From: Streptomyces calvus
GTDB lineage: Bacteria > Actinomycetota > Actinomycetes > Streptomycetales > Streptomycetaceae
Direction: 5' to 3'
Assembly: GCF_006782915.1 (NCBI RefSeq)
Contig: NZ_VCNP01000028.1
Location: forward strand, 1 to 43,661
Length of the DNA stretch: 43,661 bases
Shown piece by piece: positions 6,874-14,416 of this stretch. The notes beneath the pieces are model-generated. The model was not told where the DNA came from, did not search any database, and saw only the letters and a list, made by a program, of their open reading frames with translations. Positions within the stretch are counted from its first letter, which is position 1. Each line of letters starts with the position of its first letter. A program made the translations under genes and the position numbers.

Positions 6874-8394
6874 ATGGGATTTGATGTCACGTTCGCGGAC
6901 TTCTCCGTCGATCCGGCCCGGTCGGCCAACGCCGAGGTCCGGTACCACGGGGCCCGCTTCGCGGGATCGCATGTGGCGCTCAGCGCGGGCGGGTCCGTGA
7001 CGCTGGACTTCGAGGTGGCGCACCTCAAGGACGTCCCCCAGGCGACGCTCACCGTCACGGCCCTCGTCTCCAAGCTCGGCTCCTCCCCGGGTCACGCGCC
7101 CATGGACGTCCTCCTCCAGGGCGAGGTGCTGGCCGGGGGCCTGACCGTGCCCGGTGGCGGCGACCTTCCGCACGACAACGTCTTCGCCGTGCCCGGGGAT
7201 CTGCTCGGGCCGGGCACCAACACGCTGGAGATACGCTCCTCGGCCGAGGCGAGCAGCATGCTGTGGCTGTACCGGATCACCCTGGACCCGGTGTGGGAGC
7301 GGGGCCGTTCGGAGCGTGCACGGACGGCGGAGGCCGCCCGCGACTCGGTCTTCACCTACCGCACGGAGCGCCGCCCGGCCCACGCCGCCTCCGCCCCCTG
7401 GCAGGCGGCCCCGCGCCTGCTGTTCCACATCGACCGGGACGAGCGCTCGCTGCCCGCGCAGCTCGGCTGGCGCACGGAGGACGGCGCCGAGTCCGCCATC
7501 AGCTTCCAGGCCAACATGTCCGACTTCCACGGCTGTCACCGCGCGGCGGACGGGACGGCGTACGAGTACCGGGGGCTGCTGACCGACCGCCGGCCGTTCT
7601 CGGAGGAGACGCCGAACCTCGCGGCGTCCCCGCTGTACCGCTTCTCCACCGAGGAGGGATGGGGCGGCCGCTGGCACGCCTCCGGGGAGCTGCGGCTGCT
7701 CGTGGACGACGGCGGCGCCCTGGTCGACCGGGTGACCTGGCGCGACCAGCGGGGCAACTCCGGCACGGCCGTACTGCACGCACCCGACGCGGAGGTCGAG
7801 GCGACCGGTGTGGAGGCGAGCGAGGAGTTCGACGACGGGGGCGAAGGAGCGGACAACCTGCTCGAGAGCCACCACGGCAAGTGGCTGGCGTTCGAGGACA
7901 CCGCGCGGCTGGACTTCACCCTCGCCCGGCCGGCCGCCGTCGCCTCCTACTCCTTGACCTCGGCGAACGACTGCGCCGACCGGGACCCGCGCGACTGGAC
8001 CCTGTACGGCTCGCACGACGGCCGGACCTGGACACCGCTGGACACGCGCAGCGGCGAGACGTTCCCCGAGCGCCACCACACCCGGGAGTTCCACCTGCGC
8101 ACCACTGCCGCGCCCTACGGCCACTACCGTCTCGACATCACCCGCAACTCCGGCGCGGGCGAGACCCAGCTCGCCCGGGTCCGGTTCGCCGAGGCGCCCG
8201 CCGGGCGGGCGTTCACCGGCTACTACCAGCGCCACAACGAGGGCCCCATCGGCTACCGCGGCACGCCCGTCGCCGCCCCGGCCGTCCCCGTCGTCGCCCC
8301 GCGTGTGGCCGCGGAGCTGGAGAGCGCCGTGGCGAGCCTCGCGGCGACCGCCGAGGCGCTGGCCGCCCTGGCCGCGCAGTTGCGCCGGCACTGA
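6874..8394 (+). CDS. discoidin (F5/8 type C) domain protein
   Basis: ATG 6874 has GGGAG ten bases upstream and yields 506 residues. The start MGFDVTFADFSVD has no signal peptide. The N-terminal 150 residues look like a beta-sandwich (SGGSVTLDFEVAHL, NTLEIRSSAEASSMLWLYRI). The middle carries a Trp-rich segment (EEGWGGRWHASGELRLLVDD). Residues about 325-460 form an F5/8-type-C/discoidin domain (WLAFEDTARLDFTL, SANDCADRDPRDWTLYGSHD, GHYRLDITRN). The C-terminus is an Ala-rich helix. Such domains bind glycans, phospholipids or proteins. A cytosolic location or a non-classical export route is implied by the missing signal. It is divergent from the toxin gene, but a functional link is not shown. Confidence 0.82.
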   Translation: MGFDVTFADFSVDPARSANAEVRYHGARFAGSHVALSAGGSVTLDFEVAHLKDVPQATLTVTALVSKLGSSPGHAPMDVLLQGEVLAGGLTVPGGGDLPHDNVFAVPGDLLGPGTNTLEIRSSAEASSMLWLYRITLDPVWERGRSERARTAEAARDSVFTYRTERRPAHAASAPWQAAPRLLFHIDRDERSLPAQLGWRTEDGAESAISFQANMSDFHGCHRAADGTAYEYRGLLTDRRPFSEETPNLAASPLYRFSTEEGWGGRWHASGELRLLVDDGGALVDRVTWRDQRGNSGTAVLHAPDAEVEATGVEASEEFDDGGEGADNLLESHHGKWLAFEDTARLDFTLARPAAVASYSLTSANDCADRDPRDWTLYGSHDGRTWTPLDTRSGETFPERHHTREFHLRTTAAPYGHYRLDITRNSGAGETQLARVRFAEAPAGRAFTGYYQRHNEGPIGYRGTPVAAPAVPVVAPRVAAELESAVASLAATAEALAALAAQLRRH

Positions 8395-8462
8395 CGCCGG
8401 ACGGCCACCGGGGATACGTTCGGTGCGGACGGTGGCCGGTGGGGACAGAGGGGGTCGGTGGC

Positions 8463-8849
8463 ATGGCGCGCTGGCGGGACGGGCACGGGGAGCTGACGGT
8501 GGCGGCGGTGCCGGACGGCGGCGGTGAACTGCCGCCCGTACGGGTGCCGTTGGAGATCGCCACCTCCTACCGGGCCCGTACGAGGGGCCTGCTGGGCCGG
8601 GACGCGCTGGACGGGGCGCTGCTGCTCTCCCCCGCGAGCGGTGTGCACACCTTCCGGATGCGCATGCCCATCGACGTCGCCTACCTCGACCGGCGGCTGC
8701 GGGTCCTCGCCGTGCGCACCATGCCGCCGGGGCGGCTCGGGCTGCCCCGGCCGCGGGCCCGGCACGTGCTGGAGGCCGAGGCGGGGGCGATGGCGCGGTG
8801 GGGGCTGCGGGCCGGGGCCGAGGTGCGCGTGGTGCGCGAAGGGCCGTGA
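8463..8849 (+). CDS. DUF192 family protein
   Basis: ATG 8463, with GAGGGGG about eight bases upstream, gives 128 residues. The core motifs of DUF192 are present: RARTRGLLGRDALDGALLL, then a HTFRMRMPIDVAYLDRRLRV stretch and RHVLEAEAG near the end. Family members are small all-beta proteins of unknown function, usually secreted, but this copy has no signal peptide. It follows the discoidin gene by 68 bases in the same direction and probably shares its transcript. Confidence 0.85.
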   Translation: MARWRDGHGELTVAAVPDGGGELPPVRVPLEIATSYRARTRGLLGRDALDGALLLSPASGVHTFRMRMPIDVAYLDRRLRVLAVRTMPPGRLGLPRPRARHVLEAEAGAMARWGLRAGAEVRVVREGP

Positions 8850-8866
8850 CGGGCCCGTACCGCGCA

Positions 8867-8889
8867 CCACGCGAACAGAACCGGCGTGG
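8867..8889. terminator. weak hairpin between convergent genes
   Basis: The arms CCACGC (8867-8872) and GCGTGG (8884-8889) could form a short stem between the convergent DUF192 and two-TM genes. There is no T tract. It is a candidate only. Confidence 0.3.
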
Positions 8890-8892
8890 GGC

Positions 8893-9648
8893 TCAGATGG
8901 TGGCGGCGCCCCGCGTTCCGCCCTGCCCGGGGACGGTCGCCGAGCCGCCGCGTGCGCCCTGCCAGCCGGACCGGCGCAGATGACGCTCCGGGTCGCGGAT
9001 GCCGGCGATCTCGCCGAGGCCGATGACGTACGGCCGCAGGTTCCGCTGGAGTTCCCGCAACGCCTGGCGGAACTCGGCGTTCAGCTCCCACGCCGACTCG
9101 TCCTCGCCGGGGTGTGCCTCCTCGAAGGCGCGCAGCCGGGGGTGCCAGGTGGCGAGGAACGGCGCCAGTTCGAAGTTGAGGATGTCCAGCACGAGTTCGT
9201 GGACGGAGTCGCCGTCGCGCGGAGGCGGCGGCGCGGTGCCGGACTCCAGGGGCTCGCGGTACATGTCGAACAGCGTCTTGAGGGACGTGAGGGCCTCGCG
9301 CAGATTGCCGCTGCCGTCGTCCAGCGGCCGGGTGGCGACCCGGGTCGCGGCCTGGAAGAACATGCGCAGCGCCGCCTGCCGCATGTCCGTGTTGACCTGG
9401 AACGTCATCTCGCTGCCGGGCAGGACGAGGCGCAGCTCGGTCAGCTGGACCGACCTGCGGTACAGATCGGCACCCAGCACGAGCGCCAGGCCGAGCACGG
9501 CGCCGACCACGACGGACAGCAGCCGGCCGCCGGTCTGCGCGATGGAGTAGGCGGCGATCCCCACGACGGCACCGAGCGCGGCGGCCACCGCCGCCCGCCC
9601 CGCCGTGCGTAACCCGTTGTTGACGCCCCGCCCCCGACGCACCGTCAC
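8893..9648 (-). CDS. two-TM protein beside a SLOG gene (SLATT-like candidate)
   Basis: GTG 9648 gives 251 residues. Two adjacent hydrophobic segments lie near residues 17-36 (AAVAAALGAVVGIAAYSIAQ) and 42-60 (LLSVVVGAVLGLALVLGADL), separated by a very short turn. The remaining 190 residues are soluble and mainly helical, with repeated LREALTSL/LRAFEEAHPG-type helices and a Gly-rich tail. The architecture of a 2-TM hairpin followed by a cytosolic helical domain is that of SLATT-type effectors, which are known to pair with SLOG proteins. The upstream neighbour, 70 bases away on the same strand, has a SLOG fold. A membrane-perturbing effector role is therefore plausible, but sequence similarity to SLATT is not demonstrated here. 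Confidence 0.75.
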   Translation of the reverse strand: MTVRRGRGVNNGLRTAGRAAVAAALGAVVGIAAYSIAQTGGRLLSVVVGAVLGLALVLGADLYRRSVQLTELRLVLPGSEMTFQVNTDMRQAALRMFFQAATRVATRPLDDGSGNLREALTSLKTLFDMYREPLESGTAPPPPRDGDSVHELVLDILNFELAPFLATWHPRLRAFEEAHPGEDESAWELNAEFRQALRELQRNLRPYVIGLGEIAGIRDPERHLRRSGWQGARGGSATVPGQGGTRGAATI

Positions 9649-9718
9649 TTGCGCTGTCCTTTCCCGAGTTCCGCAGAGGCACGGCCCGCTGTCCGTGCCG
9701 GTGGGGAAACCTACCCGG

Positions 9719-10570
9719 TCAGCGGTCCTGGCGCAGGCGGGCCAGGCCGCGGGCGGCCAGCGCGGTGATCTCGCCGGGGTCCCGGGAGCCGGCCAGCCGC
9801 CGGTTCTCCTCGTCGGTCAGGCCGTTGCCGGAGTTCCGCCGGGCCGCAGCGTCCGCGAGGGCGCGCAGGCGGGCCAGGCCGTCGAGGAGGCGGGGGTCGG
9901 GCGGGGTGGCGTCGGAGGGGTCGGGCAGGTGCGGGGCGCCGTCGATACCGAGGGCCTTCGCGATGTCGGCGGTGACTCCGCCGTATCCGGCCGCGGGGTA
10001 GACGGGCAGCCCGGCCTCCAGCGCCAGCAGCGCCTCCTCCACGAGGCCCGGCAGCGCTCCCTGGAACCCGCCGCGCCGCCCGCCGAGGAGCAGGTGCGCG
10101 TCCACCCGGCGCATCAGGTGGCGCCGCATCCCGGTGAGCGCGCGGTGGCGGGCGCCGGGGTCGGTCACGGGCTCGGGTGCCTCGCCGCGGCCGGTCGTGG
10201 CGTCGACGGGGCTGCCGTCGGCGTCCAGGCAGACGATCTCCGCCTGCCGGCCGAACCGTTCGAGGCGGCCGGCGAGTTCGGGCAGCGGCAGCGAGCGGTG
10301 CTCGCTGAAGGGGACGCAGGCGAGCAGCGGGCGCGAGCCGGGGGCGTGGAGGTGCGCCTGGCCGGCCAGGAAGGCGGTGTAGCCGTCCTCGCTCAGGTTG
10401 CCGCCGTAGGCCAGCCGGCCGTCCGCGGTGACGACGGACCGGGCGAGTTCACCGAGGACGGCACGGAACCGGGCCTCGGTGAGTCCCAGCCGGTCCAGAT
10501 CCGCGCTCGGGGCGACCGAGACGCCGATCCGCAGTCCCTTCAAGCCGCCGGGCGGCAGTGCACCGGACAT
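9719..10570 (-). CDS. SLOG-superfamily nucleotide/ligand-binding protein
   Basis: Of two nearby ATGs, the one at 10570 has GGAGG with seven bases spacing and gives 283 residues. The fold is Rossmann-like: strand GLRIGVSVAP at about 12-20, then ADGRLAYGGNLSEDGYT, a variable central segment, and the diagnostic DAHLLLGGRRGGFQGALPG (two Gly-rich loops) followed by LVEEALLALEAGLPVYPAAG and YGGVTADIAKALG. This GG...G.PG..EEa..al..g.P pattern is that of the SLOG (SMF/DprA-LOG) superfamily, members of which sense nucleotide signals made by TIR or cyclase enzymes in phage-defence systems. It sits directly opposite a TIR protein gene and upstream of a two-TM gene. Role as sensor of a TIR-derived nucleotide is inference. 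Confidence 0.72.
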   Translation of the reverse strand: MSGALPPGGLKGLRIGVSVAPSADLDRLGLTEARFRAVLGELARSVVTADGRLAYGGNLSEDGYTAFLAGQAHLHAPGSRPLLACVPFSEHRSLPLPELAGRLERFGRQAEIVCLDADGSPVDATTGRGEAPEPVTDPGARHRALTGMRRHLMRRVDAHLLLGGRRGGFQGALPGLVEEALLALEAGLPVYPAAGYGGVTADIAKALGIDGAPHLPDPSDATPPDPRLLDGLARLRALADAAARRNSGNGLTDEENRRLAGSRDPGEITALAARGLARLRQDR

Positions 10571-10825
10571 GTCCATCCCTCCGTGGTTCTGCCGGTAGCG
10601 TTTCCGCTCGGGACGGCCGGAAACCGCGCGCCGCGGCGGCCGGCACCGTGCACGTGCGCCACGAACGCGCCAACACGACCGCGTTCGGGCGGACTTCGCC
10701 GCTTCGCCCGCGTCCGTTCGTTCGTACAGGCTATGTTTTCTCCCCGCCCTGTGCAGGGAACTGAAGATACGCATGTGGCCCGACGGCCACTCGGCACGGA
10801 CGCACCGCGGGACGCTCGGGGGACG
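10571..10825. promoter_or_regulatory. divergent promoter region between SLOG and TIR genes
   Basis: This 255-base spacer must hold the promoters for both divergent operons. An inverted repeat GAACGCG (10663-10669)/CGCGTTC (10680-10686) could be an operator. The sequence around 10725-10750 (CAGGCTATGTTTTCTCC) is the most AT-rich part and the likeliest promoter core, with TAGCCT as a possible minus-strand -10. No confident -35 was found. Confidence 0.35.
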
Positions 10826-13666
10826 GTGACCGTTCCCGCGGCTGCCGCATCGGGAGGTGGCACCGTAAGCCGCGAGTCGAGCACAGCCGTTGAGCACCCT
10901 GCCGCCGAGTACGACGCCTTCATCTCGTACAGCCATGCCTGGGACCGGGAGGTCGCCAAGGCGCTGCAGAACGGGCTGCAGAGTTTCGGCCGTCCCTGGT
11001 ACCGGCCGAGGACCCTGCGGCTGTTCCGTGACGAGACCAACCTCACGGCGAGCCCGCACCTGTGGCGGGACATCGAGGCGGGGCTGTCCCGCTCCCGGTG
11101 GCTGGTGGTGATGGCCAGCCCGTCGGCCGCCGCGTCCCGGTGGGTGCGGCAGGAGATCGCCTGGTGGCTCACCCACCGGTCCGCGGACACGCTGCTCATC
11201 GCCTGGACCGACGGCACCCTGGCCTGGGACGCGGAACGGGAGTCGTTCGACTGGTCGAGGACCGACGCCCTGCCGTACGAGGTGATGTCCGGGGCGTTCG
11301 CGCAGCAGCCCCGCTGGGTGGACCTGCGCTGGCTGCGCAGCCCCGAGCAGACCCGGTCGGACCCGCGGCTCGTCGACTGCGTGGCGGAGTTCGTCGCGCC
11401 GCTGACCGGCCGGTCGAAGGACGAACTGATCGGCGACCACGTCCGTCAGCGGCGGCGGGCCCGCCGCCGGCTGCGGGCCACGGTCGCGGTGCTCACCGTG
11501 CTGCTGCTGCTCGCCGTGGCCGGCGGGATCACCGCCTACGACCAGCGCAACCGCGCCCGCGCGCAGACCCTGGTCGCGCAGTCCCGGCAGCTGGTCGCCG
11601 AGGCCGCGTCGATCAGCGACACCCATCCGGACCTGGCGCGCCAGTTGATGGTGCAGGCCTACCGGTTCGCGCCGACGGCCGAGGCGGTGGGAGCGCTCGT
11701 GGAGTCCCACGCGATGCCCCGGGCCGTGGAGCGGCACGGCACGGTCCGCGCCGCCGCGTACAGCAGCCGGGGCCTGCTCGTCGTGGCCGACGACACCGTC
11801 CGCCTCCTCGACCCCGCCCGTCCGGGCCGGCCGGTGACGGTGGACCGCGGGAAGCCGGGAGTGAGGGCGGTCGCGTTCAGCCCGGACGGTGACCTGCTGG
11901 CGCTCGCCCGCGCCGACGGCCGGATACGGCTGCTGGACGTGTCGGACACCGGCCGCGTCCGGACGCTGTCGACGGGGCGCGTGCCGGCCGGCCGCTGGGG
12001 CCTGGCCGCCCTGGACCTCACCTCGTCCGGACTGCTGGTCGCCATGAGGGAGACGGGCGGTGCCGTCCTCGACGTCCGGGACCCGGCGCGCCTGCGCCGC
12101 CTCGCCGACCTGCCCGGCGACCCGGTCGCGGTGAGTCCGACCGGTGAGCTGCTGGTGACGGCCACGCCGGAAGGGAAGCTGCGGCTGTGGACCGTGTCCG
12201 GTTCCGCGCGGCCGCGCGGGGTCGCCACCCTGCCAGCGCCGCCCAGGGGGCTGGAACAGCCGGTGCGGCGCGCCACGTTCAGCCCGGACGGCCAGACGCT
12301 CGCCGTCGCCGGCGGCGACAGCCGGGTGCTGGTGTGGGACGTCGCCGACCCCGCCCGTCCGGTCGCCCGGCCCGAGCTGTACGCGCAGAGCCGGTTCGGC
12401 ATCCACGTCGTGGCGTTCTCCCCGGACGCGGCCACCCTGGCCGCGGGGGACAGTGACGGCACGGTCGCCCTGTGGGACCTGTCCGATCCGCTGCGGCCGC
12501 GCCCCGGCGACCGGCTGGCCGGCCACACGGCGGGGGTGCGCGCACTGTCCTTCGGCCCGGACGGGCACAGCCTGGCGTCCGTCGGCGCGACGGACGACGC
12601 GGCCGGAGCGGTACGGCTGTGGTCCGTCTCCGGGAGCGAACGGACCTCGGCGTCCACCACGCTGCCGGCCGACGGCGACCATCCCCCGTCGTTCAGCCGG
12701 GACAGCCGTCTGCTGGCCGCGGGCGGCCGGCCCACCACCGTCTGGCGGGTGGACGGCGCGGACACGCCCCGTTTCACGTCCGCCGTGGAGACGGTCAGCG
12801 TCACCGGCCAGGCCGCGGCCTTCGGCACGGACGGCCGCACCCTGTTCTCCGGTCTGCCGGTGACCGCGTGGGACCTGACCGATCCGCAGCGCCCGCGCGG
12901 CCTCACCCGGGGCACGTCCCGCACGTGGGGCGCGAGCGACGTGCAGGTCAACCCGGAACTGCCCGTGCTGGCCGTCGCGTCCCGCACCGGCGAAACCGTC
13001 GAGCTGTGGAACGTGCGCGACCGGACGCGGCCCCGGCTCCTCGCCGAACTGACCGATGTCGACACCTGGCCGCACGCGCTGGCGTTCAGCCCCGACGGCG
13101 CGCTGCTCGCCGCACCGGCCGACGACGGCGACCGGGTACGGCTGTGGAAGGTGAGCGCACGCGCCCGGCCCACACCGGCGGGGAACGTCCCGACGCCGGG
13201 CGGGAAGGCCACCGCGCTGGTCTTCGACCCGGACGACCGCACCCTGCTCGTCGGCGACGAGACGGGAACGCTCACCGTGTGGGACGTCTCACGGACCGGC
13301 CGGCCGGTCCGCAAGGGTGCCTCCACCCGGCACACCGGTGAGGTCAGCGGTGCCGCGGCCCACCCCGGCGGGGAACTGGCGGCCACCGCGGGCCTGGACG
13401 GCCGGGTCCGCCTGTGGAACGTCCGTGACCCGGCCCGGCCCGTCGAGGTGACCGTGCTGAGCAGCGGCGACCTCTATCCGGGCGCGGCCGTGGGGTTCAG
13501 CCCGGACGGACGCCTCCTGGCGGTGAGCGGGGACCGGGGCATGCGGCTGTGGACCGTGGACCCGGACACCCTGCTGCGGCGGCTGTGCGCGGAGTCCGCC
13601 GGCATCCGCCGCGACCAGTGGGCGCAGTACCTGCCCGACCGCCCCTACGACCCGCCCTGCGCCTGA
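10826..13666 (+). CDS. TIR - transmembrane - double WD40 propeller protein (copy 1)
   Basis: From GTG 10826 the product has 946 residues; the start is uncertain because the best ribosome-binding site (GGGAGGTGG, 10852-10860) faces no usable start codon. A TIR domain spans about 29-190: YDAFISYSHAWD, the LRLFRDETNLTASP loop, WLVVMASPSAAAS, and WVRQEI, whose Glu110 sits where TIR NADases have their catalytic Glu. A very basic stretch (RQRRRARRRLR) precedes a single TM near 217-240, so the TIR should be cytoplasmic. A helical linker (LVAEAASISDTHPDLARQL) leads into fourteen WD40-like blades (FSPDG...L.....DG.V.LWDV), enough for two seven-bladed propellers, predicted outside. The C-terminus DRPYDPPCA is shared with copy 2. 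A lipoprotein gene follows after 63 bases. Confidence 0.88.
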   Translation: MTVPAAAASGGGTVSRESSTAVEHPAAEYDAFISYSHAWDREVAKALQNGLQSFGRPWYRPRTLRLFRDETNLTASPHLWRDIEAGLSRSRWLVVMASPSAAASRWVRQEIAWWLTHRSADTLLIAWTDGTLAWDAERESFDWSRTDALPYEVMSGAFAQQPRWVDLRWLRSPEQTRSDPRLVDCVAEFVAPLTGRSKDELIGDHVRQRRRARRRLRATVAVLTVLLLLAVAGGITAYDQRNRARAQTLVAQSRQLVAEAASISDTHPDLARQLMVQAYRFAPTAEAVGALVESHAMPRAVERHGTVRAAAYSSRGLLVVADDTVRLLDPARPGRPVTVDRGKPGVRAVAFSPDGDLLALARADGRIRLLDVSDTGRVRTLSTGRVPAGRWGLAALDLTSSGLLVAMRETGGAVLDVRDPARLRRLADLPGDPVAVSPTGELLVTATPEGKLRLWTVSGSARPRGVATLPAPPRGLEQPVRRATFSPDGQTLAVAGGDSRVLVWDVADPARPVARPELYAQSRFGIHVVAFSPDAATLAAGDSDGTVALWDLSDPLRPRPGDRLAGHTAGVRALSFGPDGHSLASVGATDDAAGAVRLWSVSGSERTSASTTLPADGDHPPSFSRDSRLLAAGGRPTTVWRVDGADTPRFTSAVETVSVTGQAAAFGTDGRTLFSGLPVTAWDLTDPQRPRGLTRGTSRTWGASDVQVNPELPVLAVASRTGETVELWNVRDRTRPRLLAELTDVDTWPHALAFSPDGALLAAPADDGDRVRLWKVSARARPTPAGNVPTPGGKATALVFDPDDRTLLVGDETGTLTVWDVSRTGRPVRKGASTRHTGEVSGAAAHPGGELAATAGLDGRVRLWNVRDPARPVEVTVLSSGDLYPGAAVGFSPDGRLLAVSGDRGMRLWTVDPDTLLRRLCAESAGIRRDQWAQYLPDRPYDPPCA

Positions 13667-13729
13667 CGACAACCGTCCCTGCGACCCGGCATGCGTCCGC
13701 ATCCGAACCGGAACGAACCGGAGGACACC

Positions 13730-14416
13730 GTGAGAACCGGCTTACCACGCGCCACCCCGCTCGCCGCGCTCCTGGCCGTCCTGGCCGTCCTGGCCGGGAC
13801 CGGCGCCTGCGACAGCCCGAGCCCCGCTCCACCCGTCGAGTCGGCCGGCCGGGACACGTCCGCGCCGGCCACCGCGTCGCCGAGCGCCTCGTCGGTGTCC
13901 GGGCCGGTGGTCGTCGGGCCGGCACCGGCGGACCTGCACGACGTGGACTGGGCGCGGGTCCCCGTCCCGGGCACGTTCTGCGACGTGCCGGGCCTGGTGC
14001 GCTTCGGCGGCGAACCCGAGACACGGGCCACGTCCACGGTGTGGGGGACGGTCCGTGTCAGCAGGGGGAAGCACGTCCTGTACGGGGACACCGACGGCGA
14101 CGGCCGGGACGAGGCCGCCGTGTACGTCGGCTGCCGCGACACGGTGACCATGAACGCCCAGATCGCCTCCGCCTACGTGGTCTACACCCACCAGGGGGAC
14201 AACCTCGCCGCCCTCGGCACGATCACCCCGCGGCGCAAGGCCGGCCCCTACCCGACGATGGTCGTGGGGGCGGACTTCGAGCCGGGCCGGATCGTCGTGC
14301 AGGAGAAGTGGTGGCGCACCAACGACCCGCACTGCTGCCCGAGCGGCGACGCCACCACCGTCTGGTCCCGCGTCGGCGACCGGCTGACCGCGGGCACCAC
14401 CCGCGTCACCTCGTGA
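13730..14416 (+). CDS. lipoprotein partner of the TIR-propeller protein (copy 1)
   Basis: GTG 13730 is preceded by GGAGGACACC. The same ribosome-binding arrangement precedes the paralogue at 17373, which fixes both starts. The 228-residue product has a hydrophobic signal (LAALLAVLAVLAGTGAC) ending in a probable lipidated Cys, a Pro/Ser linker, and a domain with DLHDVDWARVPVPGTFCDVPG, GDTDGDGRDEAAVYVGC and CCPSGDATTVW. The GDxDGDGRDE segment resembles calcium-binding FG-GAP/EF-like loops and four cysteines could form disulfides. It is expected to sit on the outer face of the membrane, the side on which the TIR protein's propellers are predicted. Its stop overlaps the next TIR gene (GTGA). Function unknown. 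Confidence 0.85.
   Translation: MRTGLPRATPLAALLAVLAVLAGTGACDSPSPAPPVESAGRDTSAPATASPSASSVSGPVVVGPAPADLHDVDWARVPVPGTFCDVPGLVRFGGEPETRATSTVWGTVRVSRGKHVLYGDTDGDGRDEAAVYVGCRDTVTMNAQIASAYVVYTHQGDNLAALGTITPRRKAGPYPTMVVGADFEPGRIVVQEKWWRTNDPHCCPSGDATTVWSRVGDRLTAGTTRVTS

Noticed and set aside
9719..13075. Minus-strand open frame of over 1,100 codons covering the TIR-propeller gene
   Set aside because: Only its downstream part (9719-10570) is a gene. The rest is antisense to the propeller repeats and consists of Arg/Gly/Pro-rich low-complexity sequence expected from GC-rich DNA.
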